The notes beneath the pieces were generated by a model. The model had not been told where the DNA came from. It ran no database searches and worked only from the letters and a program-made list of their open reading frames with translations. Source: a virus. From it: a stretch of DNA of 25,633 bases. Location: the IMG/VR virus record IMGVR_UViG_3300032282_002297, positions 1 through 25,633 of that record; one strand, 5' to 3'. Positions 1-6,660 of this stretch are shown in pieces. A program made the position numbers and the translations under genes. Numbering within the stretch: the first letter of the stretch is position 1; each line of letters begins with the position of its first letter.

Positions 1-1
1 T

Positions 2-298
2 TCAGGATCAAGCGGTTCATCTGGAACAAGTGGATCGTCTGGCACAAGTGGTTCGTCGGGTACAAGTGGAACCAGCGGTAGCAGTGGTACCTCTGGAACA
101 AGTGGTTCGTCTGGTAGCAGCGGCTCATCGGGAACAAGCGGTACAAGTGGAAGCAGCGGAACAAGTGGCACCAGCGGTTCATCTGGAACAAGTGGCTCGT
201 CTGGCACAAGTGGTACCAACGGAACAAGTGGAACCAGCGGCGGCAGTGGTACATCTGGAACCAGTGGATCATCTGGCACCAGTGGGACAAGTGGCGCG
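2..298 (+). repeat. Gly-Ser/Thr-Ser triplet repeat (collagen-like periodicity, no proline)
   Basis: About 33 consecutive Gly-x-y triplets, almost all GSS or GTS, encoded by varied synonymous codons. Single exceptions include GTN and GGS. Every third residue is Gly, as in collagen-like or polyglycine-II helices, but proline is absent. More than 60 Ser/Thr hydroxyls are exposed in one run. Such tracts in phage fibres act as shaft or linker and as sites for recombination between fibre tips. In this genome they are also a candidate glycosylation substrate (see findings). Confidence 0.9.
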
Positions 299-754
299 GG
301 AACAATAAATGGTGGAACATCAAACTATGTTGCAAGATTTACTGGAGCAACAACGCTTTCTACTGGTAGCATATATGACAATGGAACCAATGTAATCATA
401 ACAGGATCCTTGAATGTATCAGGTAGTATCAGTGACGCATATGGAGATCTAAGAACAGTTCCATTAAATTCAAAGACTTCTGGGTATACACTGCAGGCTT
501 CTGACACAGGAAGATTAATCAGTATCACGACTGGTGGAATAACTGTTCCAACCGCAGCTTTGTCTGCGGGTCAAGTAGTTACAATATACAATAATTCTTC
601 ATTGGATCAAACAATCACACAAGGTTCTGGTGCGACGATGTATTTGGCAGGAACTGCCAATATTGGAAATAGGACACTTGCGCAAAGAGGAATTGCATCT
701 GTCATTTGTGTGGGCACTAATACATTTGCAATAAGTGGAACGGGGTTGACATAA
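2..754 (+). CDS. Tail fibre / tail tip protein, C-terminal part (5' end outside window)
   Basis: The frame is open from base 2 to the TAA at 752-754, so the gene begins upstream of the window; the ATG at 410 is only an internal Met. The first 99 or so codons are an unbroken Gly-x-Ser/Thr triplet repeat. They are followed by a segment (NYVARFTG..., IYDNGTN..., GSLNVSGSI) of a kind I recognise from tail-fibre proteins of T4-like marine phages, and then by a beta-rich domain of about 100 residues (TLQASDTGRLI..., VTIYNNSS..., ending AISGTGLT). The likely role is host recognition or fibre shaft/tip structure on the virion. It sits directly before an adhesin-like polyglycine gene (6-nt gap), as fibre and adhesin genes usually do. 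The exact T4 counterpart cannot be named. The fibre assignment is fairly sure; the receptor is unknown. Confidence 0.75.
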   Translation, partial: SGSSGSSGTSGSSGTSGSSGTSGTSGSSGTSGTSGSSGSSGSSGTSGTSGSSGTSGTSGSSGTSGSSGTSGTNGTSGTSGGSGTSGTSGSSGTSGTSGAGTINGGTSNYVARFTGATTLSTGSIYDNGTNVIITGSLNVSGSISDAYGDLRTVPLNSKTSGYTLQASDTGRLISITTGGITVPTAALSAGQVVTIYNNSSLDQTITQGSGATMYLAGTANIGNRTLAQRGIASVICVGTNTFAISGTGLT

Positions 755-759
755 AATAT

Positions 760-1590
760 ATGAGTGGTGTTATATCAGCCATAATAGCATCATTGGGGGC
801 AAAGCCTATGGAATATATCACAGCCATCGGTGGAACAATAACAACAGACGGAGATTATAAGATACACACCTTTACGTCGGCGGGCACCTTTTCCGTTACA
901 AATATTTCCAATACATCTGCGCCAGTGTTGATTGAAGTAGTTGCAGGTGGAGATGGTGGCGGTAATGGAGATAATGTAGATGCATATGCAGATCCATATA
1001 GTTCTGCGGAATCGGGTGGCGGAAATGGCGGAGGAGGAGGCGGTGGAGGTTATCATAATACACTTTCAACGACTGCAGCATATCTTAGTGTGCAGAACTA
1101 TAGTGTGATTGTTGGTGGCGGTGGAAGTGACAGTTCAATTGCAGGAGTATCTGCACAAGCTGGTTCACCGAGTGGAGGCGGTGGATCTGGCGGAGGTGGT
1201 GGAGGACCGGGCGGAGACGGAAGTTCTGGAGATTTGGGATGGTCTGGGACTTTGGTGAATGGTGGTGGCGGCGGGGGTGGAGGTGGTGGTGGAGGAAATG
1301 TGAAGTCGGGTGGTGGGTGGGGTGGAGGTGGCGGTGGAAGTCCATATGGAGGCGGAGGAGGTGGGGGTGGAAATTACACGGATGTCAGCAATGATGCACA
1401 GGGAGACAACGGATCAAATGGATCCAACGGATCTACAAATTCAGGAGAAGGTGGTGGCGGCGGTGGCGGAGGTGGTGGATGTTACAACGCATCTGGTGGA
1501 GATTATGGAGATACCGTTTCTTCGTCTGGAGGTGCGGGTGGCTATGGTGGCTCTGGTATCGTAGCAATTCGTTATAAGTTTCAAAATTAA
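760..1590 (+). CDS. Glycine-rich tail adhesin-like protein
   Basis: A 276-residue protein. The N-terminal 60 residues form a beta-type segment (HTFTSAGTFSV...). The rest alternates long polyglycine runs (up to about 10 Gly) with short polar loops, and ends in a GGSGIVAIRYKF motif common to the glycine-rich surface and tail proteins of phages and marine bacteria. The organisation resembles the polyglycine-II sandwich adhesins at fibre tips (gp38 of T2/S16-type phages), where the loops between glycine strands contact the receptor. That is a structural analogy, not proven homology. The start at 760 lacks a Shine-Dalgarno; ATG 808 (MEYITAIGG...) is an alternative. The antisense proline- and histidine-rich frames are shadows of the Gly codons. 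Confidence 0.7.
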   Translation: MSGVISAIIASLGAKPMEYITAIGGTITTDGDYKIHTFTSAGTFSVTNISNTSAPVLIEVVAGGDGGGNGDNVDAYADPYSSAESGGGNGGGGGGGGYHNTLSTTAAYLSVQNYSVIVGGGGSDSSIAGVSAQAGSPSGGGGSGGGGGGPGGDGSSGDLGWSGTLVNGGGGGGGGGGGGNVKSGGGWGGGGGGSPYGGGGGGGGNYTDVSNDAQGDNGSNGSNGSTNSGEGGGGGGGGGGCYNASGGDYGDTVSSSGGAGGYGGSGIVAIRYKFQN

Positions 1591-1596
1591 AATATT

Positions 1597-1914
1597 ATGG
1601 CACACTTTTCAGAAATTGATGAAAATAACATAGTTATCAGGATGGTGGTGGTACCAGACGAACAAGAACACCGTGGACAAGAATTCTTGGCAAATGATCT
1701 GGGATTGGGTGGTACTTGGTTAAGATGTTCATACAATACTCGCCAAGGAAAACATATCTTGGGTGGAACTCCTTTCAGAAAAAACCTCGGAGCAAAAGGT
1801 TATACATACGATCCCATTAGGGATGCATTCATTCCACAAAAACCTTTGGATACCGAAACACATACTTGGGTGCTTAACGAAGACACGTGTTGGTGGGTAA
1901 AAGTAAAGAAGTAA
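1597..1914 (+). CDS. Conserved phage protein of tail region, function unknown
   Basis: A 105-residue soluble protein beginning MAHFSEIDENNIVIRMVVV and containing a GGTWLRCSYNTRQ-like centre and aromatic/Trp-rich C-terminus (WVLNEDTCWWVKVKK). From memory, proteins with this opening and the YNT...GYTYD spacing recur beside or within tail-fibre genes of T4-like marine phages; I cannot name a domain. It starts 6 nt after the adhesin gene, in the same direction, and is followed by a terminator-like hairpin, so it is probably the last gene of the tail-fibre transcription unit. A virion or fibre-assembly role is inferred only from position. Confidence 0.65.
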   Translation: MAHFSEIDENNIVIRMVVVPDEQEHRGQEFLANDLGLGGTWLRCSYNTRQGKHILGGTPFRKNLGAKGYTYDPIRDAFIPQKPLDTETHTWVLNEDTCWWVKVKK

Positions 1915-1938
1915 ATTATATACCAAATGTGTATATAT

Positions 1939-1962
1939 AAATTGAATTGTGTGTCAATTTTT
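1939..1962 (+). terminator. Weak terminator-like hairpin after tail genes
   Basis: AAATTGA (1939-1945) and TCAATTT (1954-1960) can pair as a 7-bp stem with an 8-nt loop; the 3' arm runs on into two more T. The stem is AT-rich and so weak, but its place after the last tail gene and before a promoter-like box fits a transcription boundary. Confidence 0.35.
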
Positions 1963-1982
1963 AAGGTATAATAAGATACTGA

Positions 1983-1994
1983 TATATATTTATA
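1983..1994 (+). promoter_or_regulatory. AT-rich late-promoter-like box TATATATTTATA
   Basis: An exact TATATATTTATA lies 4 nt before the ATG at 1999. The same 12-mer occurs at 17128-17139 and 22798-22809, with close variants upstream of 19166 and 24156. It resembles the T4 late -10 box TATAAATA only on the opposite strand (its reverse complement is TATAAATATA). Acting as a plus-strand -10 it would give a nearly leaderless transcript. Function is inferred from recurrence in gaps. Confidence 0.4.
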
Positions 1995-1998
1995 CCAT

Positions 1999-4900
1999 AT
2001 GGATATTTCTATAACCAACGTTAAGACTCATGTGTTTGGACCAAAGACTGAAGCTATTCGAGTAAAGAAGGCTTTGGATATACTGTCACATGACATGGAA
2101 ATAACAGAAAAGGTGGATGGAACCAAGCTGACGTTAGTGCGTACAGAGGCAAATGATGCTGATTATACAAAGAATTGGATCGTTGCATACAAGGGACAAA
2201 TTCTGTATGCCAAGGAGTTTGGACACATTTCAGATAAAGATAAGAAGGATATTACAAAGGTTTCGATTGGAAGAGCACAATATGTGTTGATATTTGATCA
2301 CTTGAAGAAGATTAATGGCAAGGTTGGATCAATACCATCAAATACAGAATTCAGCGTTGAGTTTGCTCAGAACAAAGACACGTTGACAAGAACATATGAA
2401 AATCTTGGTGGGATGTTTCTTAGAAGTTATGGCAAAGTAGAGTATAGAATTGTAGCAGGAAAGTTATACACTCAGGTTGTTGGTGAAGAAGTCACGGACT
2501 ATGTTTCCGTGAATAAAATGGCAAATTTACTTGAAATTGCCACATTCCCAGTAATGTTCAATGGGAAAGTAACTCAGGATAATATCAAGAACTATCCAAC
2601 CATAGCATCAAAGATGGCCGGCGTTGATTGGAAAAATCCGTTGGATGTATTGACCAAGTTTGAAGCCGCGATGCTTTCAATACAATCAACTCTTGGTGGA
2701 AAAACAGAAGGAGTTGTTCTTAAACTTGATGATGGTAGATTTTTCAAGTTCGTGCAAGCTGATCAATATGACACAGAAGCTGGTGCACGTGCGGAAAAAC
2801 AAGCAGCGTTGAAGATAGATCCAGAGGCAAAGACTCCATATTTTCAACTAATACGCAGTCTTATAAACAAGATATTCAAGGAAGTTGGCACAGAAGGTAA
2901 GACTGAAGAAGATATCATTTCAGACGTGAACTTCTATATAGCAAAGAATGACAAGTCCCTTGCAAAGTTCTTTAATGAGCTTATCAAGATTTCTGGTGGC
3001 AAGAGATCCGTTATGGGAGTCCGCGACGACATACATGATACAATCCGCACAATATTGGATAATGAAACATTGCTTACTCAGAACAAGAAGACTGTTGCTC
3101 TTATCCCAATGGGAGCAAAGCCATTTCACAAAGGGCACTTTGAACTAATCGAATTGGCGGCAAAGGAATGTGACAATGTGATTGTGTTTGGATCTCTAGC
3201 AGACAGAAAGGAAAAGGGAGAGTTTCCAATCAAAGGTGAGACATATCTCAAATTCTGGCATGATATGTTCATGCCAATATTACCAAAGAATGTACGCTTC
3301 AAGTTTGCTGACAAGCCAATATCGGCTGTTTATATGCAACTTCGTTGGTTTGAGCAAAGCTTTGTGCAAGACAAAGTTGCGCCACCTATTGTAAGAATAT
3401 ATTCCGACCCAGAAGATCTTAAAACCAATTGGTCAGATGATGTGTTTACAGATCCAAAACGTGGTGGATGTCCTACATTGTTTAATGCTGGAAAGATAGA
3501 AAAGAAAGAAGTGGCAAGAGGATCAAAAACCACGGACATAAGCGGAACAAAGATGCGTCAATTTCTTCAGAGTGGAGACAAAGAGTCTTTCATGAATAAT
3601 TTGCCGCCAGTGACAGATAAGCAGAAGGAAGAAATTTGGGATACTATCATTGCCAGCAAGCCAAAGGAAGTTAACGAAGTCAATCCATATGCCGCATTGG
3701 CAGAGACACTAATCAATGAAGTTGCGGCAGAATTACTTGGTGAAGGTGGTTGGAGAAATCCAACAACACAAGATTGGTCTGTAACACCAAAGATTGTTGC
3801 CAAGATAGATAGTGCAATGGATAAGTTTGTCTCTGCATTCAACGCATATTCAAAGTTACCTCCTATAAAGTCAAATGGTCCAGTAGGAAGCGGAACATAC
3901 TACAAAGATGATTTGAATGACCCAAACGCAAGTTATGGTGACGTAGATATACAACTTGTTCTTCCTGTAGAAAGCAATCTACGCCCAGATCAATTAGAAG
4001 CAAACAAGACATTCAGTGAAAAGATCCGCGAGTTTATCAAAGTAAAAAAGCCAAGTTATATCTATGCTGATCTAACCGATCCAGCATTCGGAATAGGATA
4101 TTTAATATTTGATATTGATGGTCGTAAGATACAAGTTGATCTTGTGCTTTCTTACACAGTGTCGGCAGATTGGACCAAGGTTCGTACAACTCCAGAAAAA
4201 GGATTAAAGGGATTTGTCACAGGAATGATGCTTAGTGCATTAAGTGAAACAATCAATGTTGTGCTAGGTTCTAGTACAAATCCATACATCAACACGTTGA
4301 ATGGTAAAGTTGTATCTTCCGCCACCAAGAAAGGTGCAGTACAGCACTTCTTGAAACCAAATGAAGTGTTTGCTGAAATTGCAAGATATTATGGCAAACT
4401 GGCCGGCGTGCAGAATGTGAATTTATCTGCATTGTCTGGATATCATGGGTTGGATCCACAAGACCCATCTCTAAAAAAGAAATGTGAAACCGTTGTTGCT
4501 TTGGCAAATGCGTTGGATCAGAACGGCATATTTGCCAAGAATGTGATAATAACCAAAGATGGCAAGGTCATCAAATCAAGAAAAGAATTTATAGATAACG
4601 TTTTAAATACCTTTATTGGTATGATGGAGCGTGCAAAAACAGCAAAGAAGTTAGAAAAAGCTCAAACACCAAGCGCTATGAAGACAATAGATAAAATAAA
4701 AGCAGATGCAGATCGTGGAATACAAATGGCAAAACAGATTTTGCGCGAATCTATCATGATGTTGATAGAGTCTGGTCAATCTGTTGCTGCTGTCGATGAC
4801 AAGACACCAAAGATGGTAAACGGCCAACCAGCACAAGCTACAACCAAGTTACGCATCGTTGATCCAAATGGTAAAGACATCAAGAATGCAGTTTCTACAG

Positions 4901-5943
4901 ATGTAAAAGAATTGGTGCATGCTCTAAACGGCAAGGTTCGTTTCTGGAAAAAAGACAGCCCATATATCGAGAACGGCTTCGTGTTCAACGGCAGTTCTCA
5001 GTATTTGATGAGCGGCGATGAAAAATACAAAGAGCTTTCAAAGTATAAGTCTTCATTTGGTGATATTGACGTTATTGTGCCAAAAGAAAAGCTAGATGCT
5101 ATGGAAGCATATCTAGACAGCATTGACGATAAGCAAGTAGATTGGAAACCAACGCCAAAGAACAAAGTAAGCAAGAACTTCTATTATGTTGGTCGCACAA
5201 AGAGCCAACGTGCACTTGCTGGTCAGACTGTAACACTTTGGTATTATGTGCCAACAAAGCAAGTTGTTCAAATTGACTTTGAAGGTGATGAAATGATCTT
5301 GGACCCACAAGGATATGAAAAGCCATCCGAATGGATCAAGTTCATCAAGGATTCACCATATACAGATCTTCAGTCTGGTATCAAGGGCTTGGCTGGTGCT
5401 ATTCTTCTTCGCGGATTGACACGTGCTGCAACAGCACTGCCAAACGCCGTGTATGTTACTAATACAACAGCAGCAAAGATTGAATCTGGTCAACTAAAAG
5501 GATTGGTCGATGCCAAGGGCAAGAGTGTTGTATCTGTTAATGCCACACATGCATTGCCAGCAGAATATACACTAAATACAAGTGGTTCTGGTTTCCAAGG
5601 TGTTCGTAAGGCATATCGCCTTGTTGCAAAGAACATGGACTATCAAGGCAAGAAGGTTGATGTTTATACCGACATTCCAACAAGCGAAAGCAAGCCAGAA
5701 GATCGTATCAATAGTGTATCGAAGGTATTTGAACTTATTTTCAAGCGCAAGCCTTCTGCCGATGACTTAGCAAACTTCAGAAGTTATGTTGGATTGCTAA
5801 AACTAATGAAGACACTGCCAAAAGATGTTCAAGTTAAAGCACTTGAACGTGCTAAGGAAGGCTTTGCTCAATCAGGTTTGGATCCCGCAGAATATGCTCC
5901 AATCCAAAAAGCAGCCAAAGCAACACTTGGAATATCCATATAA
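1999..5943 (+). CDS. Multidomain nucleotidyltransferase: ligase-type domain + HxGH domain + two Pol-beta-like domains
   Basis: A 1314-residue protein with four visible modules. Residues about 1-260 are a covalent nucleotidyltransferase (RNA-ligase type): motif I EKVDGTK with catalytic Lys38, motif III-like FSVEF near 118-122, motif IV EGVVLK at 237-242, motif V FFKF around Lys250. Residues about 360-540 are an NMNAT/cytidylyltransferase-like domain with HKGH at 377-380 and ISGTKMR at 514-520. Residues about 560-900 are a Pol-beta-superfamily domain: GSG at 630-632, D648-x-D650, probable third acid D714. Residues about 910-1200 hold a second one: GSS at 998-1000, D1022-x-D1024, third acid D1093. 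The last 110 residues are helical and unassigned. Likely roles are RNA repair or end-modification, with an adenylyltransferase step (NAD or nucleotide-sugar) as an option; substrates are unknown. It stands alone between a hairpin and promoter-like box upstream and a hairpin downstream. Confidence 0.8.
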   Translation: MDISITNVKTHVFGPKTEAIRVKKALDILSHDMEITEKVDGTKLTLVRTEANDADYTKNWIVAYKGQILYAKEFGHISDKDKKDITKVSIGRAQYVLIFDHLKKINGKVGSIPSNTEFSVEFAQNKDTLTRTYENLGGMFLRSYGKVEYRIVAGKLYTQVVGEEVTDYVSVNKMANLLEIATFPVMFNGKVTQDNIKNYPTIASKMAGVDWKNPLDVLTKFEAAMLSIQSTLGGKTEGVVLKLDDGRFFKFVQADQYDTEAGARAEKQAALKIDPEAKTPYFQLIRSLINKIFKEVGTEGKTEEDIISDVNFYIAKNDKSLAKFFNELIKISGGKRSVMGVRDDIHDTIRTILDNETLLTQNKKTVALIPMGAKPFHKGHFELIELAAKECDNVIVFGSLADRKEKGEFPIKGETYLKFWHDMFMPILPKNVRFKFADKPISAVYMQLRWFEQSFVQDKVAPPIVRIYSDPEDLKTNWSDDVFTDPKRGGCPTLFNAGKIEKKEVARGSKTTDISGTKMRQFLQSGDKESFMNNLPPVTDKQKEEIWDTIIASKPKEVNEVNPYAALAETLINEVAAELLGEGGWRNPTTQDWSVTPKIVAKIDSAMDKFVSAFNAYSKLPPIKSNGPVGSGTYYKDDLNDPNASYGDVDIQLVLPVESNLRPDQLEANKTFSEKIREFIKVKKPSYIYADLTDPAFGIGYLIFDIDGRKIQVDLVLSYTVSADWTKVRTTPEKGLKGFVTGMMLSALSETINVVLGSSTNPYINTLNGKVVSSATKKGAVQHFLKPNEVFAEIARYYGKLAGVQNVNLSALSGYHGLDPQDPSLKKKCETVVALANALDQNGIFAKNVIITKDGKVIKSRKEFIDNVLNTFIGMMERAKTAKKLEKAQTPSAMKTIDKIKADADRGIQMAKQILRESIMMLIESGQSVAAVDDKTPKMVNGQPAQATTKLRIVDPNGKDIKNAVSTDVKELVHALNGKVRFWKKDSPYIENGFVFNGSSQYLMSGDEKYKELSKYKSSFGDIDVIVPKEKLDAMEAYLDSIDDKQVDWKPTPKNKVSKNFYYVGRTKSQRALAGQTVTLWYYVPTKQVVQIDFEGDEMILDPQGYEKPSEWIKFIKDSPYTDLQSGIKGLAGAILLRGLTRAATALPNAVYVTNTTAAKIESGQLKGLVDAKGKSVVSVNATHALPAEYTLNTSGSGFQGVRKAYRLVAKNMDYQGKKVDVYTDIPTSESKPEDRINSVSKVFELIFKRKPSADDLANFRSYVGLLKLMKTLPKDVQVKALERAKEGFAQSGLDPAEYAPIQKAAKATLGISI

Positions 5944-5948
5944 TAAAT

Positions 5949-5979
5949 TGCGCTCTGATGTATTAACACTATGAGCGCA
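5949..5979 (+). other. GC-rich inverted repeat after the nucleotidyltransferase gene
   Basis: TGCGCTC (5949-5955) and GAGCGCA (5973-5979) are perfect inverted repeats around a 17-nt AT-rich loop, 5 nt past the stop codon. This is the most GC-rich stem in a local AT-rich gap. No T-run follows, so it is not a standard intrinsic terminator; RNA processing, mRNA 3'-end protection or a protein site are possible. Confidence 0.4.
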
Positions 5980-6003
5980 TATATATGATAAAGGTTATAT
6001 AAT

Positions 6004-6618
6004 ATGAAGAATACAGACATCATTAGGTCATATCTCGCAGGAGAGCGTCCATATATCAAAGTTGGTTATACCGGCGACAAGGATAAATACATCATTCGCA
6101 AAGTTGGTGAAAGATGGACAGACAACAATGGAAAAGAATGGGAACAGAAAGACTATGGTCCAGTAGCTGTTACCAGAGTGTCTGACATCATAAGAGAGGA
6201 AATGAACCAAAAGTGCGAATGCTGCAAGCGAGAGATACGATGGGGATCAAGGCACGACCAAAAGATGTATTATAAGACCAAGAAATGCTTTGATTGCCTC
6301 ATTGATGAAGAAACCCAACTTAGAGTAAAGGGCCAATTCAAGTTATATGAAACCAAAAAATTATTGGAAAACGAGTTGTCTTACTTGAATGATGTTCGTG
6401 CGAAATTGAAGGAAAGTAAAGAATATCTTGAAACACACAAGGAATTACAATTTCCAAACGGAAATGGAACAATGGAAGTTTGGAGCAATGATGCCAGAGC
6501 AGAATTGTTGGAAGGCGTAAAAAAAGATTTTGTTACATGCCTCAAGAAGATCAAAGCCGGTGAGAAGGAATTGAAAAAAGTAAATGATCTTGTTGCCGAA
6601 GTATTGAAAAATAAATAA
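6004..6618 (+). CDS. Four-cysteine zinc-ribbon-like coiled-coil protein, unknown function
   Basis: A 204-residue protein that I do not recognise. It has an N-terminal basic segment, then C71-x-x-C74 and C95-x-x-C98 (an extra Cys at 73), spaced like a zinc ribbon or knuckle. After that come about 100 residues of charged helix (EETQLRVKGQFKLYETKKLLENELSY... is a likely coiled coil) ending in a Lys-rich tail. No signal peptide or membrane segment is visible. The upstream gap has AAAGG 9 nt or more before the ATG, at best a weak ribosome site. The gene lies between the nucleotidyltransferase gene and the glycosylation operon, 42 nt before the first glycosyltransferase ATG. A nucleic-acid-binding role is possible from the Cys pattern alone. 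Confidence 0.7.
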   Translation: MKNTDIIRSYLAGERPYIKVGYTGDKDKYIIRKVGERWTDNNGKEWEQKDYGPVAVTRVSDIIREEMNQKCECCKREIRWGSRHDQKMYYKTKKCFDCLIDEETQLRVKGQFKLYETKKLLENELSYLNDVRAKLKESKEYLETHKELQFPNGNGTMEVWSNDARAELLEGVKKDFVTCLKKIKAGEKELKKVNDLVAEVLKNK

Positions 6619-6660
6619 TTTGTATTGACAGATATAAATTTGGTTATATCGTGTGAGAGA

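Noticed and set aside
2-298. Short direct repeats that could suggest a CRISPR array or tandem satellite
   Set aside because: The repetition follows a 9-nt coding periodicity (Gly-Ser/Thr-Ser) with synonymous variation and one open frame; there are no constant repeats with unique spacers.
6004-6618. Small terminase (g16) candidate
   Set aside because: Size and coiled coil would fit, but the four-Cys cluster is not a small-terminase feature and the gene is 9 kb from terL; left unassigned.
6625-6660. TTG start extending the tandem glycosyltransferase
   Set aside because: The added 12 residues delay the first Rossmann strand and no ribosome site precedes the TTG; ATG 6661 is preferred, though not certain.
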